This document shows positions 14,334-27,800 of a stretch of 64,000 nucleotides of DNA, one piece after another. The notes beneath the pieces were generated by a model. It ran no database searches. It saw nothing but the letters and a program-made list of their open reading frames with translations, and was not told the DNA's origin. The position numbers and the translations under genes are program-made. Source of the DNA: Lumbricus terrestris (lineage: Eukaryota; Annelida; Clitellata; Crassiclitellata; Lumbricidae); the NCBI GenBank assembly GCA_949752735.1, contig OX457036.1, forward strand, positions 17,443,433 through 17,507,432. The letters are read 5' to 3'. Every line of letters begins with the position of its first letter. Position 1 is the stretch's first letter.

Positions 14334-17300
14334 CACAGCCTTTCTCTATGCCAGGGTGGACCATGATTAGAAAGCTTAAAACGGTACTCTATAAAGCCCT
14401 GAATGAATGAATGAATGAATGAATGAATGAAGAAATAACAATAGGCCATACACTAGAACAATTGACCACCCACACATGTCCATTCAAAAGTTGTGGGAAC
14501 CATGATTGTTACTCAGATCAACATATCCATCAATTTCAAAGGATGGCAGGCGGCCATTGAAACAACCATAATAGGAGCTTCAATGGAATTATTAAACACT
14601 CGCTGTATGACGTCCAACCTGGCAAATATCAATCAATTGCCTTGTCCTACATGCAAGTCACGACTTCAATACCTGACAACAAAGTCCAAATGCCAGATAA
14701 TGGCACTGAATGTCGGGAAATGGCACTGAATGAATAACAGTAGGCCAGACACTAGGACAGTGATAAGCAAGCTATATAGCTTAATGTCATAGTTTGCTCT
14801 CAAAGCATTACCGGGAGAGAATGGCACTGAATGCCGGATAATGGCACTGAATGATCGCATCAGTGATAAGCAAGCTATAGCTTAATGTCAGAGTTTGCTC
14901 TCAAAACATTACCTGGAGAAGAAAGAGGATGACGGTTGACATATATACAGGAGGAGAAAACAACAGAGGAAGAGAATGAGGCTGGAAGAAAGAGGAGGGC
15001 GATAATGGGAGAAGGAATAGACAAAATAGGATAAAAGGTGGCATACACCTAGAAGAGGAAGGAGTGATCCAAAGGACAATGAAGAAGAAGAGGAATATTA
15101 TAATAGGAACCAGGAACAATGAAGTAAGACAAAGAAGTGGTGCCAAAGGAACAGATGGAAGAACCAAAGGAATGGGAAGACGGAAAAGCACAAGGAAAGA
15201 GGAGAGAGGAAGGAAAGTGATATAATAAATATTTGAGGCAGAATTCTCCAATAGATAGCAAAGGACCTGAAGCATAAAAGGGAAAAGCAAGACTAGTAGC
15301 GAATGAAGTGTCGAAAGTGTCATTTGGTGTAGACTGATAAATCACCACAAACTGAGGAGCAGGGATCCATGAGTATGAACTGCTAGCACCTACATTTTTC
15401 TTAGTCCTCTATCCCTCACCATCTGCAGCTCTTCGCACTGCCAGTGTACGGTTAGTGAGTTTGCTAGAGGGTGCACGAGCAGTAGAAATCCTTAAATAAA
15501 ATCTGGCCATCGTGGGTTTCGAATACCTGACCAATCACTAGAATAAATTATGCACTCAAAAACAGATGAACTGATTCCAAAGAACTACTCAGGAAAAGAG
15601 TAGCAGTATTAGTTTCAGCAGTGGTAGTGGTGGTAATGGTGGTGGTGGTGGTAGTAGTAGTAGTAGTAGCAGCAGTAGTAGTAGTAGGAGAAATAGGAGG
15701 AGAAGGTGGAGAAAGAGGAAATACAAAGGCGATGAATTTAAAATTCATTTTGTTTATGTTTGCATCACTTAAAAGCATCGTACACAAGAGAAGAGAATTA
15801 ATTAAGCATCCACCACAGGATGCCGTAAATAAGAGGAGAGGAAGGAACAACGCAAAACAAGTCCAAGCGCTCAGACTGCATGAAAAGCATACATTATAAT
15901 TAATAAAAAGCTTTTGAAAACCAAGAACATCAGCAGATCCAGGATATGCCAATGAAGCAGCAAATCTATTGAAGAGCAAATCAAACAATGCAAGTATATT
16001 AATGACATCAATTGATATATATATATATGATATATATATATGATATATATATATGATATATATATGATATATTTGATATTATATATATATGATATATCTG
16101 ATATATATATGATATATATGTGTATATATGTAACTGTTTAAGTGTTTATAGACAATCGTGACAATCCATCAGCAACAAGTCACCCGGATTATGTATGGGT
16201 GAGTGACAATTGACTCAGTCATCGTTATCGTCATCATCATCATCATCCGTTCCTCACAAGCCAGCAATTTGGCGGCGATGGGTAAGAATATATGGTCTTC
16301 TTTGTCGACAGTCACTTGTCAAATCCATTGTTCTTCTCAGTGTTAGTTCAAGTGATGAAACACATCTTCGTTAACATTGTCTATCCAGCATATTCTCCGT
16401 CTGACTTTGTTTCCTTTTCCTTTGACGCCTGTATGCGATGTATTGTGTGGGATTCTGTCTTCACCTATTACCCATACTAAAATAGGGAAGTGCCCTTTGT
16501 CCCGTTTGCTCGTACCTCCATCATGCAGACTCCTGCTTTTTCTGTGGTTAGCCCAGTGGTATGGAATGCCCTCCAACTTGAGCTGTGCCTGTTCCCTAGA
16601 TCACTCTCTGACACAATCTATAAGCACTTAAAAACTGTTCTGTTTGTCTGTGTTGGAGTCGGGAGCGCCTCTGAGTAGTTTCCTTGAAGAGGCGCTATAT
16701 AAATACTTGAATGAATGAATGAATAAAGGGCCTGGACAGTATTGATAGTCAAAGTCATTTCATTTACCGATCCAAACTTGTGCTATATAAATTTATAGTC
16801 ATAGTAAACAGACATTTTTATAAAGCACAAGCAAAGTTCTGGATATTTATAAAGCACAATTATGCAGCACCACTATAGGCCACTGTCACTTTAATAGATT
16901 GGAAGTGAGGTCTATATGAGTAGACACTGCAATTCTGAGGCATTCATGAATACGTCTATCATTTACACATACGCATCACAGCACACACTAATATAACCCA
17001 TTACAACGAATAATTACATAGTCAAACAGTTCAAAAATGATAAGAAAATTATAACCATTAGTTTGCTCCTGTTTGCCAAGCTTTTCTAAAAACCACACTG
17101 AAACTATGTTAAAGAGCTACCATAGGATCATTGCAAGTACTGGTAGCATGCTGAAATGAGGTTGTCTGGATAATAATTCATGCTATATCCAAATTAACGT
17201 TACTTGGACTTGTGTTACTGAGAGGCTTCTGGGTAAAGACAGTCATCAGCAGACGACAGTCATCTGAGCAGACGACAGTAAACAGTCTGGGGTCAAAGGG

Positions 17301-20300
17301 CATGCTCTGGTGCCCATTAACAGTTAATTCTTCTGTCTATTGGATACAAAGACCCCGTTTACAGTCTGTCATTATGTCAGAAGTTACTGGGATTTTACCA
17401 AACAGTCAGTTTCTATTCATGAGCGTCTCAGTAAAGTTTCTGTCATAGCCACAACAATGACCCTTACAATCAAACAGGCCAAGTTCTTTCCAAGTCTACT
17501 TTACTGGTAGTGCCTGATAGTAACAGAGCTTTAAACAAAGCGGAAACACCCCTGTGGAAAAAAACTATTACATGACCAAATTGTAATTATTAATCACACT
17601 TGAATTACTGGTACAACCACAATTGCAATCAATCTTGAAATCCCTAGTGCTCATTAGCGGCAACTTTAACAGTTATCTGAGTATCATCCTAGACTAATGA
17701 CCATCGGTTTAGGCTAGTACTTGGACTTGTACTTAGTTTATTTAGGCCAGTACTTAGTTCAGGCAGAACTATTGCATAGGACTGTACTGTCGGATGATAT
17801 ACCCGTACATAAACTACATATCCTATTGTAACATGATATGGGCATCTAACTACAACTCTCGACTTCACAGAATTACTGTTTTGCAGAAAAGAATTGTCAG
17901 ATTAATAGCTGGTTCTCCTTACAACTCGCACTCAGAAAAATTATTCACACAGCTCGGGATTCTAAAAGTTTTACAAATTAAACAATTGCAGCTGTGTGAA
18001 TTCAGGCATCGATATTCTTACAACACATTGCCTATCTTCCATGCCAATTTCTTTACCCTCGCTTCAGACATACACTCCTACAACACAAGAAATTTAGCCT
18101 CATATAGAACTGAGCGTGCCCGAACAAACTCTAGAAAATTTTCGATTAAGTGTGCAGGTCCTGATGAATGGAATAGAATACCTCAAAATCTTCGCAGTAC
18201 CCCAATTTTAAATTATTTAAGCAACATTTACGTTTATGGCTGATTGACCAGAACTGTTAGTCGGGTTCATACCTCCTACTCTTTTCCATTACTTAGTGCC
18301 TTCTTTTTCCTACTTAGCTAAGGTTTGATGTTTCATAGTTAAGGTTTCTTACTTTATATAGTTTGGTATTGATTTTCTAAAGTTAAGATTTGATGCTTAG
18401 CATCATCATGTTTAGACCTGCATATTATGTAGTATCGTGATGTTAAAAATCGAAGCGTTTAGTTTTCTTAGTTAAGTTTTGATTTATAATGATGGAATAT
18501 AGAATATAAATTTATGTAGATGTCACGCTTATCGTAGTGAACCTGTAAATGCCTATAGTATCAGAAAATGTGCATAGGTGGCCCTAACCATCAGGACTCT
18601 GCAGTCCCTTCTGGGTTCCATTTTCGAACCAAGAGTTTTCGTGTTTACTTTGACGTGATGCTATATCTTGTTTGCTTCTTGGCTCAATAAAAAATTGATT
18701 GATTGATTGATTGATAGGGTATTTATAAAGGCACTAAATCAAACTGTGTATAGAAGCATTCAAGCATACATACTTATTGTCTAGAAATATTCAAGCATAC
18801 ATACTTATTAACAATCTAGTGTGCTCATTTATAGGCGAACTATTTACCGACTTGCTCACATCCCCCCCTATTATGCAATTCTGTAGCAAGCATCCGCTTC
18901 ATAAGCACATGATAACAAAGTCAACAGGCGCGCTTCTAAGATAAAGACAAAAAGAAATTTAAGGATATCCACCAAAAACATCCAGCAGATATGACTCATG
19001 TCACAGTGAGACTGATCATGATAAAATGACCAAAATGACTTAATCACATTTCATCACTTGATGCCCACATAGCAAGGTCAGCTGAGTTCCAAGGGTCCAA
19101 CACAAGTGGCAGTAAAAAGAGCCAGGGATGACCTCCATCACAGTGCAGTACACAGCACCACAGCAATACCCTTAAAACCAAGCCGTTGAAATCTAATCTA
19201 GTTAGTTATCTAATCTAGTTAGTTATCTATAATCTAATGTTTCATGTAATTTCATGTAAACTGTGTAAAAGAAAAAGTCTAAAGTGCCCAGTCCACAAGA
19301 ATATCAGCCATGTGCTGTACCACATTACATGGCGATATTAATCGCTACTGTAAAAAATGCAAGTCTCTGGCAACTTGAGAAATTTGAATCTGAAATCGAA
19401 ATAGAGGTTCACTTTTAAAAGCGAACAAATAAAATCTTATATTTAAACATAGCCATTGCAAAGTTTGGATAACGAAAGACAGTAAAATTTTAATGCTTAA
19501 AAGTAAAGTACAGAGTAATGTCCCTTATATTGCTAAAGGACACAAGGAAGTGCTCACTCATTTCACCTTGCCAGTTATTGAGTTGGCAGTTAACACATTC
19601 AAAGGTCCTGGGCAAAAAAGCCCATGCGTTGCAGGGCATGTCAATTTAATTCCGGACTATTTCGGCAAGCTCTATCTAGTTCATATGACCTCCATGCTCA
19701 CTATACTAGATCAATGGGTAATTACAGAGGTCATTTTGCTAACACTAATTCTCAACTGTTTTCAATTAAATATTATGTCGGAAACTCTGGTTAGGATAGT
19801 CTATCCCACGATATCCGTAATTTGCCTAGTGTGTTGTCATTTAAAAAATCAACGCATGCCTATTGCCTATGTAATAGATGATATATAAATATAATTAGCA
19901 TATATGATATTCAGTGCAACCGGGTGGCAGACCAGTAACGTGTCCGCTTACGGAGCGGGAGGTTGCGGGTTCGACTCCGGGTAACGACCTTGGGCAAGTT
20001 GTTTACCCACACGTGCCTCTGTCACCAAGCAGTATAATTTGGTGCGGGCATAATCTGGGAAGTAAACAGCAAGTACTGCGATACACTGGCCTCGTGTCCA
20101 GGACCTTGGGATTCGTCCATCGCTGGCTCAGGGCCATGGAAAAGGAGATGAGCGCCTCCCTATGTTCCTCATGGAACGGGATAGGACTTTACTTTTTTTA
20201 CTATATGATATTCTGCCTTACTATAAAAGGTTTTTTATTCTGTGTCTTTCAGTATTAGTTAAAAGCTTTTCGTCTTTCTATATACAAATTAACGTTCTTG

Positions 20301-23300
20301 TCATTCTTTTACAATGCGGTTCTGTTTATACCTCGTAGTCCAGTTGAACTTAAAAATGTCAATCATTTGCCATTGTACTTTCATTTAATGCATAGGCAGC
20401 CCTACTAAACCGGACCCTGGTCGCTTCTGGGTCTGCCTGTTGCATCCCTATACGTTGCTGTTTACTGTATAATTGTCATATGCCAAACGTTTGAACTGAC
20501 AACATTAAACAAATCAAATTTAATTGGCATGAACTGCAAGCAAATATCATTTGAACTCCCCAGGCCTTATCCATTTGAACTAACAAGCAAATACATTAGA
20601 ACAATAAAGGCTGCATATCATGTATGATGTTTAAAACATGTACTAGACCAAAACCATTATTCACATGACACTTCTTGACTGTTGCATCACCATATATTAT
20701 CTCAACGACAGAATATGATGATGATGATGCCAAATTAGACATGTTAGTGACAGAGACAAGTGTTTTGAACTTAACCCACAGTTGTTGTTACTATAACTAT
20801 TTAGTTGTTAGCAATTCCTATTACACCCATTTCTAATCAAACAAGGAATGGGACAACAAAACCAATCCAGTCTCAAGTAAGTATGTAAAGAAAATCAGTT
20901 CATTAAGTCCACTTCAAATACACGGAACCACCTCACCAGGTGTAAACATGCACCAACTGTATATTATACTACCATGAAGCACGCATCCGATAAAGGTTAG
21001 GTTGAACATGTAACTCAGTACCACTAACTGCTTAAAAGTGAAAGCAATATACACTGTTATACAGGATAGGTTTGATATTGTATACAATACAATTAACCAG
21101 AAACTAGTGAGTGATTCTGAAATGTACGCACTTGTTAACTGGATGGTCCGCATTCTCTGAATCGCCCGGAGTTTTTGCAGGAAACTGCCTCTTCGCCAAA
21201 TACTGTTGAACTAATTTGCATAATGACTAAAACAGCAACATAATAAAAAACAATTAGCCACAGTTTCGCAAGAATTATTGCCACAATGAACTCAGCTAGG
21301 CAAGAGACAAATGTTCCTGTAATAATAATAATAATAATAATAACAATAATAATAACGACAATTGATATAGCACAGTAACACAGCCATTACAAGGGCGCCC
21401 CGTCCTGGAGTACCTGAAAGTACTTAAAACGCAATATCACAAGTATCATTCATTGTAATATTCACGCATTGTTATCTAATGACAAAGCATCAGCCAATGG
21501 TGCCATGCAGCAAGCACTCGTGTGTGTGTGTGTGTCTGTGTGAGTGAGTGATTTGCTCAAGGTATCTACACAGTGAATGCACTACAAGATGAACCAATCA
21601 CAATCATGAATTTATATAGCGCCACATCGACAAAAAACTCTGCAGAGACCCATCGGACCAGACAGCACTTGACCACGATCGAAGAGAATGGTTTTCAAAT
21701 GTTTGCGGAAAGAGGCAGAGAAAGACCCGACGAGTTCATGACGGAGAATGTTATAGGTAACTTAATTCAGACAGATGGACTGACCACAGTGAAGCTTTTA
21801 TTCAATTATTAAGTCCTACTTAAGCCTAACTTAAGGCATGGTAGCAATCGGGTAAATAATACAAAGACCAAGTTAAACTCAAGTTCTCGCATACATACAG
21901 TCTTCTGCATCTATTTTGCGAAGTATAGAATAACGCAACAGAAAAAATTGGACATGATTAGAAGTTGAAGACCAGAAAGCTGTCCCTGAGGAAAAAATGG
22001 CCAAGGGCCAAATGCAAGACTTGAGTATGAAACCACAAAGTTCACCACGCTTATCAACTAACTGAGCTCAGAGTCAATGAAAACTAATGTGTCCAGGCCA
22101 CATAAAGTTTCTGCTTTCTTACACATCTTCTACTGCACCACCACTGGTGGTATGAACATTGAACAAAGGTTCATCTAAGGTGTTCTCTGGCTCAAAGTGC
22201 CAAAACAAACGGTCATCTTAATTATCCACTTACTCGCGGTGACACATACAACAATTCATCTCCAGCACACATTTATACAAGGTGTAACATTTGTAAGTTC
22301 ATATCTAGCATGCATCTCATTCACTCCTGAAGGTGTCACACAATCCATTCCTCAAGGTGCTACATATGTACGCTCATCTAAAAGGATCCTCAAGATCATT
22401 GCTGCATGTGTTAGCTAATCTCCAGCACCACAGGTCTCTAATTCCTCAAGGTGCCACATATAATATCAGTATCATCACTTGCTTTAATTATATCAACTGC
22501 AAAAGTAGTAGGAACAAGAAAAGATAAGTACACGCTTTTGTTTTCAACTCAAGCAAGAAACAGTATTATTTACAATGGAACAGAGATCAATCAACTAGAT
22601 TAGCTCCTCTTTCGTTTTCTGAACACAGATATGGGACCCCTAAACAGTTTCCTTCTCGCAAGTACTCTCTGGGAATAAATGTTCTTTATGACAGCAAAAA
22701 ACAGATACATAAACAAAAACCTGTACTTTGCATACGTACAAACATATTCATTCATTCCTTCAATCACTCAATTATAGCACCTCCTCAGGAACTACTCAGA
22801 AGCGCTCCCGACTCAAGCACGGAAAAAGAAACAGTTTTCAGCTAAAAAAAATGCTTCAGTAAGAGCCCAGGAGGCAGATCTGTAGTTCCGTGGGAGCCCA
22901 TTCCAGACCACTGGGAATACCATGGAAAAGGCTCAATTCTGCATAATTGCAGTTCGTGGGAATGTATCCAATAGCACCTCCTTCTGTGCAGAATGAAAGG
23001 GCTGTGGTCATGCATGAATGCTCAAGGAGCAACCGAACTCTCGCAGGTAGTCTGGGGCAACGCCAAGCTGACATTTCCAAACCAGAGCAGTGAACCAATA
23101 CTACATGAGATGCGGGGTAGGAAGCCAGTGCAATGACTCCAGTATATAGCAGGAGACATGACCAAATACGTGTATACATCTCCACATAGATACATGTACC
23201 AATGGTATGCATGTGCATATGAACATACATTTATGTGTATCAGCCTCATTTAGGCAAAAAAAAATAATGTTGTGTTTCCGGTAACCCGACCGACCCTCTT

Positions 23301-24695
23301 TTATTGCCGCGACTCAAATAATTTTGTAAAAAAAAATTATTTAAAAAAAAATTATGAAAAAAAAAAAAATTTAAATTTTTTCCTCCAAAATTTGTTTTAA
23401 CATAATACGGTGACATTGCCTTCCGTATAGAGTTGAATCTTAGGCCAAAAAATTTTGTGTTTCCGGTAACCCAACCGACTCACTTTTATTGCAGCGACTC
23501 GGAAAATTTTGCGTAAATTTTTTTTATTTACATTGACATTGCCTTAGAGTTTCACGCCTGCCTAACTACTTCCTGGTTGCCAGTCTTGAGAAACCTCTAG
23601 CCTTATCATTCTCACTTGAGTCACCTCTAACGGTGACTAGGGAAAATAAATCTAGCAACCTCTAGGTGTAACTAGTCACTGGCTCGATCAGTCTGGAACG
23701 ACCCCTAGCAGTGATGTTTTGTTCGCGCTCATCTTCCCATTCCCTTCCCACTTTATCTTACCAGAAAGGATGTCAACAAAATGAAATTAATAGAATTGTT
23801 TTCTAGAGCAATTTTAGGTACAGGGAAATAGGCAGTTTATACTTGCTTAGAACACGTACTTTGTTGCAGCGTGTACCTATATGCAAAAAAGAGTAGTTTG
23901 GTATAATTTTTCGTATAGGCACTGTATAAAAATATTTTACCAAAATAAAAATATTTTTCGACCTACCTACCCAATTTTTTTTAGCTCTGTTACCGGAAAC
24001 ACAGCATTATTTTTTTTGGCCTTACAGTCATATAGACAGTTACAAAGCCTTTGCTCCTATGTACATTCATACACATGCAAATGTACATAGATCTTTAAGT
24101 ACACACCCACACATAGTGACACATATGCACAAACAAAGCACACGACAAGCCATGTTCCCCAGCTCTTGGAAAGAAATATACCAGCGACTATGGCGTCGGT
24201 TAACAGAATTAAACATATGCACAGGGCTTTTGGTTAAGATTATGATTAAAACATTTTCATCGATTCATTCATTAACAAATTCATTCCTTCATTCATTCAT
24301 TCATCTGGAAAATGTAAATAGCGTCACTTCAAGATTTCTACCCAGTGGCGCTCCCGACCCAACCCTGATGGAAAAGGACAGATTATAGGCTGCTGACTAA
24401 AAAGAGAACTACTAAGTATTCATGAGCAGAGTTGAGCCGGTGTTGACACGTCACAGTGCCACTGATCCTATTCAGTTGCTCAGGAAACTAGAACCCACAC
24501 CCACAGATAACATATCAAGCAGACTAATCTAATTTTATCGTTTCCAAAGAACTACCGTAATACTGCACTTGGCAAGAACTAAACCAGACAGCCAACTGAA
24601 ACTGAGGCATGATCTGATACAGCTGAAACTTAGAGCCTGTTCGAAAATGCGATCCGAAACCGAAATCCAGTTTTCTCAACCATCAAAAAGGCTTC

Positions 24696-24728
<33 letters not shown>

Positions 24729-24751
24729 CCATCACCACCACCATCATCATC

Positions 24752-24783
<32 letters not shown>

Positions 24784-24790
24784 CATCATC

Positions 24791-24830
<40 letters not shown>

Positions 24831-27800
24831 GTTCCCGACATCAGTCATGTGGCAGCAATGGGTACAAATAAGTGATCTAAAATATCCTCGGTTATATGTC
24901 AAGTCCATTGCTCTCTTTAGTGTTAGTCCAAATGATAACATGACCACAATTATATTTTATTTGTCTATTCACAGCAGTCTGGGTCTGCCCTTATTTATCT
25001 TTCATCCGAATCTCGTATGTGCGTTGTGTAATACAGCATGCCTAACTGTCATGCATTGCTCCGGAAGTCATTAGATTTCAAAGCGAACATGCTTCGGTAA
25101 ATCTAACATCAGAATTGTTTAATAACTTCCCATAGAACTCCCATAAAGTTGTAATTGTAATCACAGGCTCATACAGACCCTCTTCAATACAGACTCTACA
25201 CAGGTGCTCCCATTACCCAAATGATGGAAAAGTAACATCTATACCGAACGGCTTTTAAGCACTTATGGAATAGATGTACCAAAAGACCAATGAGATCATG
25301 TCATAAGGTACCAGACAATCTATTCCAGACAGATGGGCCGACTACAGTTCTGCACTGCAAAACTCATGGCTGGGGTGAAAAGAACCAGGTGACCCTGAGC
25401 ACCAGAGCTACCACATCTACAAACAGGAATGAATGAAAACGAGACACAATGATTACTTCTTGAACACAATGACTCACTTGTGCATAGACTTTTTCAATGA
25501 CTGCTCTTTGTCGCATAAATAACCTAAAAAACAGATCAAATCAATCAGATTTCAGTAACCCCAATAATAGCTTAAAAACTGGTCACCCAGATGCATGGGT
25601 AGCATTGGGTATCCACTCAAAGAGTGGCACTTCAATGTAAATCATAAAACTGGAAAATTAATGAAAGAACGGCAATATTTATTGTAGGCACATTGAACAT
25701 TGTAACAACACAACCAGTTGTCTATGGCCTGTAAAGTCACTGAGTCATCAGAGTTGTCACTCAGCGAAGCACATACAGCAAGATTGCTATAGTCTCAAGA
25801 AGTCATTTAGTAATAGCATGCTGTGGAAATTGAGGGCTGAAGGATATCATAAACAGGGCTGTACTCAAGAGTATACGCGGGTATACGGCGCATACTCACC
25901 TCCGGGAAAAAATGACAGCGTATACTCACCTAAAAAAACTAGGGTACACGTGGATATACAGAGCGTATACCCACCTCAGTAAAACCAAGTCAAACACGGT
26001 GGCAGCGTGTACTCACCTCAAAAGTTCTGAGTACAGCACTGATCATAAACGTCGTGGCCTCTTAGAAACTGCTTCATAAACTTAAAACTAACACCCAGAT
26101 GCAGCTTTTGGACACCAGCTTAACAATCCGATCATGTACCCATTCACTATGGACTCGGTTACCCTGCCCGGATTTTACCCTATAGGCTTTATTTGCATAA
26201 TATTTAGGCAGCATGTTTTACCCTTGGAATATATACTTGCATGATGTATAAGCAATGTCATGCATGAGGAAGTCCTGTGCTTTACAAATACTTCTGTGTA
26301 CAATGGATTATCAGAAATTTGCACTGGGACCTAGTTTTAAGAAATGTATGTTTTGTGGAGGGGGCGGTAGAGTAATGGATAACACGTTGACATCGAGAGC
26401 GAGAGGTAACAAGTTCGAGCCCCTGTTGGGCGGACAGCCGGACATGCTCTGTAGGCTGCTATTAGTGCCGCGTATTGCTGGCTGCCTGTTCAATTAGTAG
26501 TTAAGTTTGAAGTTAATTAAAATTACTGCATGACTTGTACATGCAAAGCGCAGTGCATTTGCAGGCGTTTAATTAAAGAAAAAGTTATTAATATTATTAT
26601 TATTATTATGTATGAATATTTGCAGTGGGGGGGTGTTGTAGGTTCAACGTCTAGCTCTTCTTCTGACCCCTTCAACTAAGTATTACTGAAAAAAGTTAGG
26701 GTCAGGTCTTAATCTCCTGCCCCAGCTCATTCTTAGCATCAATGGTCTACATCTCAACCAGTGGAATGCAGAAAAATGTGTCATTTCTTGGCATTAAGAC
26801 TGGCAGCCAAATAATAGACTACCACCAAAAATAAGTCACAAACACTTGACAAAATGATAGCCTACAATTATTTCTGCAAACTAAAGTGGAACTATTCTGT
26901 AAATTATGTTTTTCCGTTTTATGTTTGTACGAGCACTTGTTATAGCGCTCATTCAAAATTCTCCTCAGAGGCGCTCCCCGACTACAGCGCGGCCACTTAA
27001 TCGGAGTTTCATGAAGAAGCACATTCATGAATAATTGCGAGTGAAGAACTTGCTCAGGGTCCTTACATGACAGCTCGAGGTGGATTCGAACCTGCGACCT
27101 TCCGGCTCCAAGGCACCGAACATGCTCCTACACCCCCACCCCACTTATGGCACACATGTTCAAATTTCTGATCAATACAGTGATAATTTTAATTCCGGCT
27201 CTGTTGTGTCAATATATGTCAATTTACAATAACTCTTGTCAGAGTAGTCACTAGTCAGTTGTTATGCATACAACATATCAAATAGAACATATCAACAATA
27301 TCAGAATTTGAACAGCATTCGAGTACTTTGCTAATCGTTAAAACACTTGATCTCCAAGCTCTATTTTGACAACTAAAACACTTGGCCTACACATGAACTA
27401 TGTGAATGAATCAAGGAAATTGCTACAGCACCCTTTAAGTATAAATTTCACCAAAGCACCGCCTGCAGCCCTGTACAAATGTAAAAGATGCTAAGGCCAT
27501 TACGAACAAATGTTTTAATCAATATTAAGCAAACAGTAGTCAGATAAGCAGAGAAGTGACACCACTAGCGACTTCACATGCAAAATAAAACCCAACTATT
27601 AACTTCAGAACGGATAGTAGGTCTACACCATATTCAGAGTTTGTGTGAATATATGAATGTGTGTGTGCGTTTATGCTTAAACATTAAGTCATCATGAAAT
27701 GGAAACCAACTAAAATTACAAGAGACTAAGACGACAGACTAGTTCGTGCATTCACTTTTCCCATTGACCTAAAATTGGCCTAATTCACTAATCTTTAGTT

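Noticed and set aside
15621..15988. Polyvaline/polythreonine frames
   Set aside because: They are translations of GGT/AGT microsatellite sequence.
19493..19888. 131-codon plus-strand frame as a gene
   Set aside because: No family resemblance, no splice or composition support, and it ends just before a SINE; it is likely a chance open frame in intronic DNA.
19911..20000. Functional tRNA gene
   Set aside because: A and B boxes are present, but the acceptor arms do not pair and a SINE body follows.
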